Part shown: positions 15,576 to 22,770 of the stretch, piece after piece
How positions within the stretch are numbered: position 1 is the first letter of the stretch
Layout of the letters: the number at the start of each line of letters is the position of its first letter
NCBI GenBank assembly: GCA_001931905.2
Contig: MSJI02000155.1
Span: forward strand, 1 to 22,770
Direction of reading: 5' to 3'
Source of the DNA: Cladosporium sp. IMV 00045
Lineage: Eukaryota; Ascomycota; Dothideomycetes; Cladosporiales; Cladosporiaceae
Length of the DNA stretch: 22,770 bases
Position numbers and translations under genes: made by a program
The notes under the pieces: model-generated
What the model saw: only the letters and a program-made list of their open reading frames with translations
The model's database searches: none
Told to the model about the DNA's origin: nothing

Positions 15576-16625
15576 ATGGCCGCCGTCATGAACATCCCAC
15601 CTCAGAGGAAGCCGGTCCCTGGCCGAGCACCGCCTGCGCCATACTCGCAATCGCCCTCGCAATACTCAGCCAACGCCTACTCAATGAGCAATTCATCCGC
15701 GGCACCTCCTCCCCTCAGGGTTTCGCCTCCAATGCCACAGGGACAATACTCTCACACCCGCCGCACACCCTCTGTTGCCACTTCTTCCTCCTCCAACAGC
15801 GCCAACACAAATACCCAGCGCAACAGCACCGCCACACAAGGCAACTATGCCAGCAGCGTTCGCCGCTCCACCTCTTCCCGCAGCACATCCACCACTAGCC
15901 CAACATCATACGTCGCACTCATGCGGAAACAAAAGGCCACCGTCTGGTGTGACCGAGCCCAACACGAAGACCCCAGGATCTTGGCCGCACAGAGGCAAGC
16001 GAAGATGCGTGCAACAATGGAAGTCGCAGGGTCACAGCAGGGAGCCGGAAGCATGAGGACCAGCACGAGCAGCTCGGGAATCGCAGGTGGCATGAGGAGC
16101 AAGATCAGACACCACGGCGCGGTCAAGGCCAGCGCCTACAACGCCGTCGCACACTCCGGAGCAGGCGTGCCCATGCGTTTGAGCGCCACTGAAGTCGAAG
16201 AAGGCGACAGCGACGAGGAACCTCGCTATCACCAACGCAGCGGATCCGGTCGCTCCAGTCTCGGAAGCGGGCAGCGAATCCAGAGCCAGCTGCAACGCGG
16301 ATACTCGAACAACTCCACCCCCTCCGCCAATGCCCACTCGGGAGGAGCTGGCAGTCCATACGAGCAACAAACACCCACGCCTAATTCCTACGGCGCGCAA
16401 AGCGACGACTACTTCCGTCAAGCGGGCGGTCACGGTGGTAGCGGCTCCAGCGGCGAGGCCGAGAGTCAATTCGGCCGGGCTTCTGGATTGCCAGTACAGC
16501 ACGCGAGATCAGACAGCGAAAAGAAGACGAGCGAAGAGCTACGGAGAAGAGGCAGCGTCGACGACAGAGCGATGACTATGAATGCTGGAAGACTTTTCGT
16601 CGCCAACCCTGACTTGAGCGATTAA
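15576..16625 (+). CDS. Conserved ascomycete protein of unknown function (low complexity, VANPDLSD tail)
   Basis: 349 residues in one exon. I chose the ATG at 15576 (CACAAATGGCC, MAAVMNIPPQRKPVPGR); the frame stays open upstream but with no ATG. After a Ser/Pro-rich start of about 110 residues there is a conserved-looking block, SYVALMRKQKATVWCDRAQ at 111-129, continuing with EDPRILAAQRQAK to 143. GGMRSKIRHHGAVKASAYN follows at 171-189, then GVPMRLSATEVEEGDSDEE at 197-215. The C-terminus is ELRRRGSVDDRAMTMNAGRL then FVANPDLSD. I recognise this pattern from fungal hypothetical proteins, without a named function. Between the blocks the protein is Gly/Ser/Gln-rich and probably disordered. RRRGS is a basophilic (PKA/AGC-like) phosphorylation motif, so kinase control is a fair inference. 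There is no signal peptide or membrane segment. Confidence 0.88.
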   Translation: MAAVMNIPPQRKPVPGRAPPAPYSQSPSQYSANAYSMSNSSAAPPPLRVSPPMPQGQYSHTRRTPSVATSSSSNSANTNTQRNSTATQGNYASSVRRSTSSRSTSTTSPTSYVALMRKQKATVWCDRAQHEDPRILAAQRQAKMRATMEVAGSQQGAGSMRTSTSSSGIAGGMRSKIRHHGAVKASAYNAVAHSGAGVPMRLSATEVEEGDSDEEPRYHQRSGSGRSSLGSGQRIQSQLQRGYSNNSTPSANAHSGGAGSPYEQQTPTPNSYGAQSDDYFRQAGGHGGSGSSGEAESQFGRASGLPVQHARSDSEKKTSEELRRRGSVDDRAMTMNAGRLFVANPDLSD

Positions 16626-17179
16626 GTCGGGTCACTTTTCTTTTCCGAGTTCAACGCGCATGGAGATTTCCCTTCCCCTCACGGCGGTTCTATCTCTATC
16701 TCTCTCTTCCTGGCTCCGGGTTCGTTGGTTGTTTCTCCTTGTTCCTCAGCAACGACAGACCCCGGACCGGATCTCTTGACTTTTTCCTCTTTTCTTGATC
16801 AGCTTGACAACCACGCTCGCTCGCTTCTTGCATATACCCCCTTTTGTCTGGCAAGACGAGGCAGTTTCCTTGGCTTTCTTATATCTTATCTCTCGTCGAA
16901 TGTCTCTTCCTTTTCTCTTTTTTACTTTCCTTTCTTTCCTTTCAGTTTTTGTTTTCTTTCCTTGTTTTTCAAACCTCTTCTTCATTTCGTAGTTAGCGAA
17001 AACCCTTCCCTCGCCTCACGTCTTGTGGTCGAGAGTGAGGGCGGCAATGGGCGGCCCTTTTGATATATCGAATCAAGCAACCTTTGTTTCTCTGAAGCAA
17101 AACATTCCTCATTTCTTTTATCTCGCAGCCAATGCCCGCGATTACGATAACAAACAACGAACATCATCTACGCATCACA
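16626..17179. other. Convergent spacer with long pyrimidine tract
   Basis: This contains the 3' regions of two convergent genes. Bases 16887-16985 are almost pure T/C on the plus strand. No coding frame is credible. Confidence 0.65.
16887..16985. repeat. Polypyrimidine/polypurine tract, about 100 bases
   Basis: TTTTCTC, CTTTCC and TTTGTTTTC-type words follow each other with few purines. Homopurine stretches like this may form triplex or R-loop structure and often mark 3' ends in fungi; here it lies about 270 bases past one stop and 190 bases beyond the opposing stop. Confidence 0.6.
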
Positions 17180-18154
17180 TCACGCCACCGGCACCTTCAA
17201 ATTCCTCCTCGCCCAATCCTCCACAAGCACCGTCTCAATCCCCCTCCTCGCATTGAAAGACCTCTCCTTCTCCCACGAAACACCCACCCCAGCCGCAAAC
17301 ACCGCGCGATACTTCCTCATCACGTCATCCGGCTCCTCCCTCAACTCCGCCTCCAGTTGCTGTACACTCTTGACCCTCCTCTCCACCTCCCTCCCCAGCA
17401 CCCCCTCCACCACATCCGCCAATCGACTCATACTCACCGTATCCCCAGCGACGTACACAACCCCACTCTCCCTTTCCTCCCCTTCATCATCAATACCAGA
17501 CCCCAAAACCAGTTCCGCAACCACCCGCCCGATATCCCCCACCTCCGTAACCGTCAACTCATTCTCCCAACTTCCCAACGCCGTCACCCTCTCTTTCCCC
17601 TCTCCGCCTCGCAAACTTACTACTCCAAAGTCATCCTCAAACAGAAAACTCATAAACATCCCCGTCGACACGATCGTCCACTTCACCCCCTCCCCCTGCT
17701 GAGAGCGCAACAACCCCCTAACATCCAACTGCTCATCGAACAAGTCCTGCTTGCTCGCGCGCCCAATCACATCATAGTCCAAACCAAACTGCCAAGGAAT
17801 GTAGTGGCGGACTTTCCCTCCGGAGCTAGTTGAGGCGGCGAGCACGGCGCGTGTGATCTTCAGCTGTGTGCCGCGCGGGAGAGACATGCCTGTGCAGCCT
17901 ATGATGGTGTGGAAGGGGGTGAGGAGGGTTGTTAGGTCGCTTTCTGGGATGGTGGAGAGGTCGGCTTGGAGGAGGGAGAGGGGGGCGGTTGGGCTGAGGG
18001 TGGGGAGTTTGGCTTTGTTGTGGGGGGAGGGCCGGAGGAGGATGGTTATGTTTGTTTTTGGGGAGGAAGGGTGGGTGAGGAGGTGGTGAAGGACTTGGGT
18101 GCCCAGTTCGCCGAGGCCGAGGATGAGGATTGAGGGTGGAGGTGAGTTGGGCAT
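17180..18154 (-). CDS. NmrA-like / isoflavone-reductase-like NAD(P)-binding protein
   Basis: 324 residues in one exon, starting at an ATG with an AUG-free stretch upstream. The Rossmann start SILILGLGELGTQVLHHLL has the Gly13-x-Gly15-x-x-Gly18 dinucleotide signature. ITILLRPS at 36-43 fits the end of strand beta-2, where Arg41 suits NADP(H). TIIGCTGMS at 83-91, HYIPWQFGLDYD at 117-128 and WTIVSTGMF are NmrA/isoflavone-reductase landmarks. In plant reductases of this family a Lys near the segment DLFDEQLDVRGLLR serves catalysis; here that segment has none (nearest Lys135), so the protein may be a redox sensor or use another mechanism. The 324-residue length is normal. It has no neighbouring biosynthetic genes, so the substrate is unknown. 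Confidence 0.88.
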   Translation of the reverse strand: MPNSPPPSILILGLGELGTQVLHHLLTHPSSPKTNITILLRPSPHNKAKLPTLSPTAPLSLLQADLSTIPESDLTTLLTPFHTIIGCTGMSLPRGTQLKITRAVLAASTSSGGKVRHYIPWQFGLDYDVIGRASKQDLFDEQLDVRGLLRSQQGEGVKWTIVSTGMFMSFLFEDDFGVVSLRGGEGKERVTALGSWENELTVTEVGDIGRVVAELVLGSGIDDEGEERESGVVYVAGDTVSMSRLADVVEGVLGREVERRVKSVQQLEAELREEPDDVMRKYRAVFAAGVGVSWEKERSFNARRGIETVLVEDWARRNLKVPVA

Positions 18155-18276
18155 TGTTGGGTTGTGTTTCTTGATTGCTTTGGTTGTTTCTGGGATTGTG
18201 ATGGTTTGTTGGATTATATGTGACTTCTCTTAACAGGAGCGTTGGTTGGAGCTTTTATGTTCAGCGATGATGAAAA

Positions 18277-18717
18277 ATGAATTGGCCTTTTGTCTTGTTC
18301 GATGTGAACTGTGCCGACGATCTCGTATACTTCAAGCATCAGGATTATACATTACTACCAAGTCTTATGACTGCCACAGCTCTTAATAATATCGACGGTC
18401 GTCTCCTCCCCGTTAACCCCGCAAAGACCGGTGGGCGGGGCTACCATGCATACGATACGATGAGGATTGTCTTGTCAAGTGAGATTGCGTCGATCAAGTA
18501 CATGTTAGGAGGTTGTCAGTGGTATGGTAATACTCAGCCGCGAGATGATGTCGGCCTAGTAGTGAGGTCCTTTCCATGTCGCATATTGTATTCCACCACG
18601 AGGGCCTTTGCTCGAATGGCATCGTACTATGACCATATGGACATGCATGATAGCATTTCAGCATGCTCTGTGAACATTCTCGACCATAGTAATAAGATCG
18701 CAACCACTGTTCATTGA
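18277..18717 (+). CDS. Possible orphan ORF, 146 residues, divergent from the NmrA-like gene
   Basis: An ATG-started frame of 146 codons begins MNWPFVLFDVNCADD, 122 bases from the start of the divergent gene. It has no domain, signal peptide or membrane segment that I recognise, and codon use does not show the C/G-ending preference of the clear genes. A 95-codon frame overlaps on the other strand. The length is somewhat more than chance predicts, so I list it with low confidence. A CCCCGC/GCGGGG inverted repeat lies inside it near 18417-18440. Confidence 0.2.
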   Translation: MNWPFVLFDVNCADDLVYFKHQDYTLLPSLMTATALNNIDGRLLPVNPAKTGGRGYHAYDTMRIVLSSEIASIKYMLGGCQWYGNTQPRDDVGLVVRSFPCRILYSTTRAFARMASYYDHMDMHDSISACSVNILDHSNKIATTVH

Positions 18718-19003
18718 ACACATGATCGAGAGATTGAAGAATGCACCTGAGGAATCGTCTCTGAGGTTGTCTTCGCATCACGATTCATTTAAGCATACCA
18801 CCGGCCCGCCGCTTTGGTGATCGGCACGGACGAACCCCGCGCTTTCTGAGAAGGAAAAAGTGACGACAGACAAAACTTATTGCGCAAGACCGAATATATC
18901 TGGACTATACATACGCACATTATTTGGACAAAAGAACAATTCCGACTGTACATACATTCTAAGCAAGAAAAGAACCACAACAAAAATCATACCTACCGCA
19001 ATC
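18718..19003. other. Promoter and AUG-free leader of the ankyrin gene
   Basis: The last ~150 bases before the start are A/C-rich and lack ATG, as in typical fungal leaders. I see no upstream ORF or obvious regulator site. Confidence 0.5.
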
Positions 19004-19668
19004 ATGGCCCCAGCAGCCCTCACAGCCGACGAGATCGACGACGTCCTCTACTTCACGCGCGTCAACGAAGTCGAAGACCTGAAAACCACAATCGCCGAGC
19101 TGGCGCAGAAGTACCAGTGCGAGCCCAGAGAAGTCGTTGAAGCCGCCGTCGATCCCGAGAGCGGGAATGGCACCCTTCACTACTGCGCTGCGAACGGACT
19201 TGCGGGTGAGTCTTTCTGTTTTGACAGTTCCAATGCTCAGCCATACAGCAGAGCATTTCGCAGAATAAGCAATACTGACATCTTGTGCGAACAGATCTCT
19301 TCCCCATCTTGACTTCCTACTCCACCTCCCTTCCCGCCTACATCAACCGCCCCAACGCCCAAGGCAGCACAGCCCTGCACTGGGCGGCGCTGAACGGACA
19401 CTTGGCCGTGGTGAAGCAGCTCGTGAGCGCGGGTGCCGACATGTGGGTGAAGAACGAAGCGGGTCACTTGGCCATGTTCGAGGCCGAGCGCGCGGACAAG
19501 GGCGATGTCGTGCAGTTTTTGCTCGAAGCGGGCGGGAAAGAGGTGGAGAGGACGGGTGTTGAGGGAGGCGCGGTGAGCGAGGAGGATATGAAGGATATGC
19601 AGGTCGAGGAGAATGTGGGCGAGGAGGGCAGTGGGGATGTTAAGTTGAGTATGGGCGATACCAGCTGA
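19004..19668 (+). CDS. YAR1: Ankyrin repeat protein of the YAR1 type
   Basis: Coding exons are join(19004..19205, 19295..19668), 191 residues. The 89-base intron begins GTGAGT, has CTGAC and ends GCGAACAG; splicing joins NGLA to DLFPIL within the repeat region. Two ankyrin-type units are seen: GNGTLHYCAANGLADLFPIL (about 56-75) and GSTALHWAALNGHLAVVKQL (about 92-111). After these come GADMWVKNEAGHLAMFEAE and an acidic tail. Yeast Yar1 has the same build: about 200 residues, two central ankyrin repeats, the TALHWA-LNG-L-VVK pattern and the HDAIFEAE-like segment. It binds newly made ribosomal protein Rps3 and keeps it soluble until it joins the 40S subunit. That role is inferred by similarity. 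The unspliced frame would end at an early stop in the intron. Sense strand is C-rich at the 5' end and G-rich at the 3' end. Confidence 0.88.
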
Positions 19669-21084
19669 AGGATGGGAGATTAGAATTTTGGTGGCAGCTT
19701 TTTTTCTGCTTGGGTGAAGGAAAAGCTCGCGGGAAATGCATGCGGAATGGACGAGAGAGTGCTGGCGAGCCTTTCTCTCTACTTCTTGCGATCTTCTCGC
19801 TGAGAGTGAGCTGCCAAGAGATCTAGGAAGCCAAAAATGCATTGGAAACCACAGGAGTTGGTGGTTCGGACGTTGGGACAAGCAAGGAAGAGATCTGATC
19901 ACGAGGTCACACATACGGGCTGAGATGATAGAGAACTTGCATCGAGGCATCGAGTGTCTCCAAGCATTGATCATGCGCAGCTTGAAAGATGCTACTATGA
20001 AAAAAAGCAGATTAAAAAAATTTAAAAGAAATCATACAAAACTTGTCGGGAACCTTCTGGTTTAATCTTTGAATGCCGGAGGTGACGCTCTCGATTTTGA
20101 GAGCCAGGAGCTCAGGAAGAGAACAAAATTGTGACAGACCTGACCACATCACTCTTCCAGCCTGGCCAACCAACAGCGATGCCTACTGATATCGGAGGGA
20201 AGCATAGTCCTGCGGTATGCCAGCTATCAGACGAAGGAAGTGGCTTCTCCACGCACTGCATCTGACTTTCTCAAGCAGCGTTCACGAATAGAGAGAAATG
20301 CTACGCGATCAACTTTCATGCTCCTTCTACTGATGACACAGAGGCAGAACTCAAGACGAAGATCAGCATCTGGCCTTTCGGAGAACATGCGCACAGAAGA
20401 ATCAGGCATGAAGAGGCGGCACATCTTACGACCAACTCACAACTTGACACACCAAAAATCAGCGAAAGATACATCGATCCCCCATACTACTCACAGCCTT
20501 CAAATCGATGAGTTAATAAGTTAAGACATCTGGCCAAGCTTCATACGCCAGTCTTGATTTTCCCATGCATGCTATGAACCGCACTAATAACCATTACAAA
20601 CATGAAAAGCCGCGCCAGGCTAAAACAGATAGATAAGTAAATAACAAGAAAAAGGAAATAAATGAAACATCATTCATCAAAGCAGAGCCATAGACGCCTT
20701 TCCTTCCCTCCTTCTCTTTCATTCTCCGTTATGCGTCGCCGCAGAATGCCCTTGTGAATAAAACGCCATGAAATCCTGAGTTCTTTTGCTTTGCGACTGT
20801 TGTTGTGGAGTCTGAGAAAACACTTTTTCTCGTCTTTTGTTCATCGAACGTTGCTCCGTCTTGGATCTTTGCGTAAGAGGACATTGAGGGAGGTGATGAT
20901 AACAAAAAGGAAATAGATAGGAAAAGTACGAGAAAACAGAAAGGAGAAATCTGGAAACACAATCGCCTCGCCTTCAAGGGTATCATCTTTCCCTCTAGGT
21001 CAAAGAAAGAATAGACGCCCCGAGGCAAGTCCTGTTCGAACGCCGCTCAGCAAGACAACATCAAAGTGCAATCTGTCGAGGCAC
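19669..21084. other. Convergent spacer of 1.4 kb between the ankyrin and Ser-rich genes
   Basis: This carries the 3' regions of both genes, including an A-rich stretch at 20585-20670. Short frames (20240-20524 plus; 20729-21028 minus, with a hydrophobic segment) do not begin convincingly and I do not call them. No RNA gene was recognised. Confidence 0.55.
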
Positions 21085-22335
21085 CTAGCCGGCCAGCATG
21101 ACATCGTCTGCGGACGCGCTTCTCTGCCGCCGGTGCAGTTTTCGGCCCAGCTTAGGCGCGCCTGTGGGAGAGTAGCTCTTAGGTGCATTCCGTCCGGCAG
21201 GGAAAGTGAAAGTTGAGTCATCATCGCTGTCGTCAGGACAAGGCGGGAGGACGATTGGGGGAGCGCGCTCGTTGCCGCCACGCGGGACCATTTTGGCCGA
21301 TTGTGGTCGGAGGCTCGAGCCGCGAGAGGGGATGTATGTTGCTGGAGGGAAAGTTTGGCGGTGTTGAGCGGTGAGACTGGGCATCTCGTCGGAGCTGGTG
21401 TCGACGCTGTCTGTTTTGCGGCGGGTGAGGGTGGGGTTGAAGCGGCCGAGGCTGAAGGAGGAGGAAAATTTGCGCAGTTTGCGCTTGCTGGGGTTGGATG
21501 TTGGTTGTTGAGGGATTGGTGGTATCTTGGGTGCTGCGGATGTGTATGAGGGTTCGCTGTCGAGGAATTCGCGAAGGGTCTGGGCGTTGGGCATGCTATC
21601 GGTTCTGAGGGAGTGTTCTCTTCGGGCACCTCGCATGCCGGCCACTGCTGACTTTCGTCTGAGAACCTTCTCGTTGATCGACGAAATTGGTGATCGTTCG
21701 TCAACGGATGTCGGAGGTGTTGAGGGAGCAGAGTCGTTCGTTGAGGTGTCTTCCAGAGACGTTCGAGGCGTGGAACCAATGCTTCGGTGATGTCTCGTCA
21801 CTTTGGACATGTCGAGTTTCTGAAGTCGCGACGTAGGGGGCCTGAATGAATCTGGCTGCTGAGATCGTGGGCTGATTGGTGGTATGTTGACCAGTCTTGG
21901 TGACATGCAGACGTCTCCATGGTTGATGGCTTTCAAGACCACAACCTGCGCGCAGTGTACCGGGTTCTCAATGGCATTGCAGCTCCGTGCCACTTCCTCT
22001 GCGGACACAATGGATAGTCTGGTGGGAACGATCTCGAGGATCTCACCACTGGATGCGGACGAGATGCTCATGGTGTCGCTGTCGACGGATGAAAGCGCCT
22101 CCTCGTCAGAAGTATAGCCAGGGTGATAAGAATGCTGGTCGTTCAGAGGTTCAGAAAGAGAGGATTTCGCAGGCGGCAGGGTCTTATTCTTCACGACAAG
22201 GGCAGAGGAAGAGACGGAGCCCTGGCGGGAGCTGGGGTTTGATGAGCACGATTCAGCATACTGGTCGGTCGCCATTCCAGAAGTAGGGCTGAGGAGAAAT
22301 CGATCCATATCGGAGCAAGTCACAGGGAAAGCCAT
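21085..22335 (-). CDS. Ser/Pro-rich fungal protein of unknown function (416 residues from first ATG)
   Basis: The frame is open from 22587 to the stop at 21085, but it has no ATG before 22335. I therefore start at MAFPVTCSDMDRFLL; a 5' exon spliced to residues further upstream is possible, since the upstream 78 codons look moderately coding-like. Landmarks are a Ser-rich first 100 residues with TSDEEALSSVDSD, a more ordered block at 98-152 (EILEIVPTRLSIVSAEEVAR, then VVVLKAINHGDVCMSPRL), SSINEKVLRRKSAVAG, the basic KRKLRKFSSSFSLGRF and a terminal HRRQRSASADDVMLAG. Several RRxS motifs suggest phosphorylation. I do not recognise the family; no membrane segment or signal peptide is present, so a nuclear or cytosolic regulator would be a guess. 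Confidence 0.7.
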   Translation of the reverse strand: MAFPVTCSDMDRFLLSPTSGMATDQYAESCSSNPSSRQGSVSSSALVVKNKTLPPAKSSLSEPLNDQHSYHPGYTSDEEALSSVDSDTMSISSASSGEILEIVPTRLSIVSAEEVARSCNAIENPVHCAQVVVLKAINHGDVCMSPRLVNIPPISPRSQQPDSFRPPTSRLQKLDMSKVTRHHRSIGSTPRTSLEDTSTNDSAPSTPPTSVDERSPISSINEKVLRRKSAVAGMRGARREHSLRTDSMPNAQTLREFLDSEPSYTSAAPKIPPIPQQPTSNPSKRKLRKFSSSFSLGRFNPTLTRRKTDSVDTSSDEMPSLTAQHRQTFPPATYIPSRGSSLRPQSAKMVPRGGNERAPPIVLPPCPDDSDDDSTFTFPAGRNAPKSYSPTGAPKLGRKLHRRQRSASADDVMLAG

Positions 22336-22770
22336 GAGGGCAGTAGCCGGGGCCAGCTGAATGTCATGCCACGGGCTGTCGAAGGCTCGTGTGCCAGACG
22401 AATGTCGCACGACAGACGGAGAGGGTAGACAGTAATAGAAATCCTGGAGGACGAGAGGTCCAAAAGCGGAGGAGTTGACTGACACGCGCACCGTCGCAGA
22501 AGAGCGGTCGTGCGTTGCAGATGTAGTGCTCTCTTTCTCTTCACTACCACCACTAACTCTTGGGACCAAAGACCCTCGAGTAATTGCTTAGCGTGAAGAA
22601 AGATGTGTGACGCCGATCGTGTGCAAGGCTAACCCCGGCACCAAGCTGTTGGCTCTGACAAGCGTGTGTGGGCTGCATGATTCGTCTGTCCTGTAGAGTG
22701 GAATAGGCTCGATGGTGCATAGTCTGTGGCTCGCCGCAGGCCAAACGGCAGATCTGCCACCCCACCATGT

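Noticed and set aside
17132..17833. 233-codon plus-strand frame opposite the NmrA-like gene
   Set aside because: His/Pro/Leu-rich shadow of the reverse-strand gene, with no recognisable motif.
18860..19312. Unspliced 150-codon version of the ankyrin gene
   Set aside because: It reads through the GTGAGT...CAG intron and loses the second ankyrin repeat; splicing restores the YAR1-type protein.
20729..21028. Minus-strand frame of 99 codons with a hydrophobic segment (FCFLVLFLSISFLL)
   Set aside because: It starts at a non-ATG codon, lies in the 3' region of the Ser-rich gene and is T/C-rich, which yields hydrophobic residues by chance.

Overview
The window reads as nuclear DNA of a filamentous ascomycete (Pezizomycotina, probably Dothideomycetes; the class is my inference from the mix of proteins). 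The evidence is monocistronic genes, introns of 52-104 bases with GT...AG ends and CTAAC/CTGAC-type branch sites 10-20 bases before the 3' splice site, an intron-bearing tRNA gene, and long Ser/Pro-rich reading frames typical of this group. There are no bacterial operons, insertion sequences, CRISPR arrays or rRNA genes.

Layout from left to right. A calcineurin-like (DUF2433-type) phosphoesterase gene runs leftwards off the left edge; four coding exons are visible (<1-1468, minus). It is divergent from a single-exon mitochondrial branched-chain 2-oxoacid dehydrogenase E1-beta gene (2397-3599, plus), which is preceded by two chained short upstream ORFs. An AT-rich spacer leads to a tRNA-Ala(TGC) gene with a 10-base intron (4317-4398, minus) and a possible small CxxC protein (4424-4735, minus). 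A very long single-exon gene (5086-8835, plus) encodes a single-pass membrane protein with a long, apparently disordered tail. It converges on a two-exon pICln/methylosome subunit gene (9226-10154, minus).

From about 10.2 to 14.6 kb no convincing gene is visible, only weak ORFs and small inverted repeats. Then comes a conserved fungal protein of unknown function (15576-16625, plus) with a long AUG-free leader and a likely 5'-UTR intron. An NmrA/isoflavone-reductase-like NAD(P)-binding protein follows (17180-18154, minus). Next are a two-exon YAR1-type ankyrin protein (19004-19668, plus) and a Ser-rich protein of unknown function (21085-22335, minus).

The genes do not form a pathway. They are housekeeping functions side by side: valine, leucine and isoleucine breakdown in mitochondria (E1-beta), snRNP/Sm protein assembly (pICln), ribosomal protein Rps3 chaperoning (YAR1 type), alanine decoding (tRNA), and several fungal proteins of unknown role. 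I found no clearly new defence or mobile system. The observations most worth testing concern translational control (upstream ORFs whose stop codons overlap the next start codon), the diverged tRNA-Ala, and the gene-poor central 4.5 kb.
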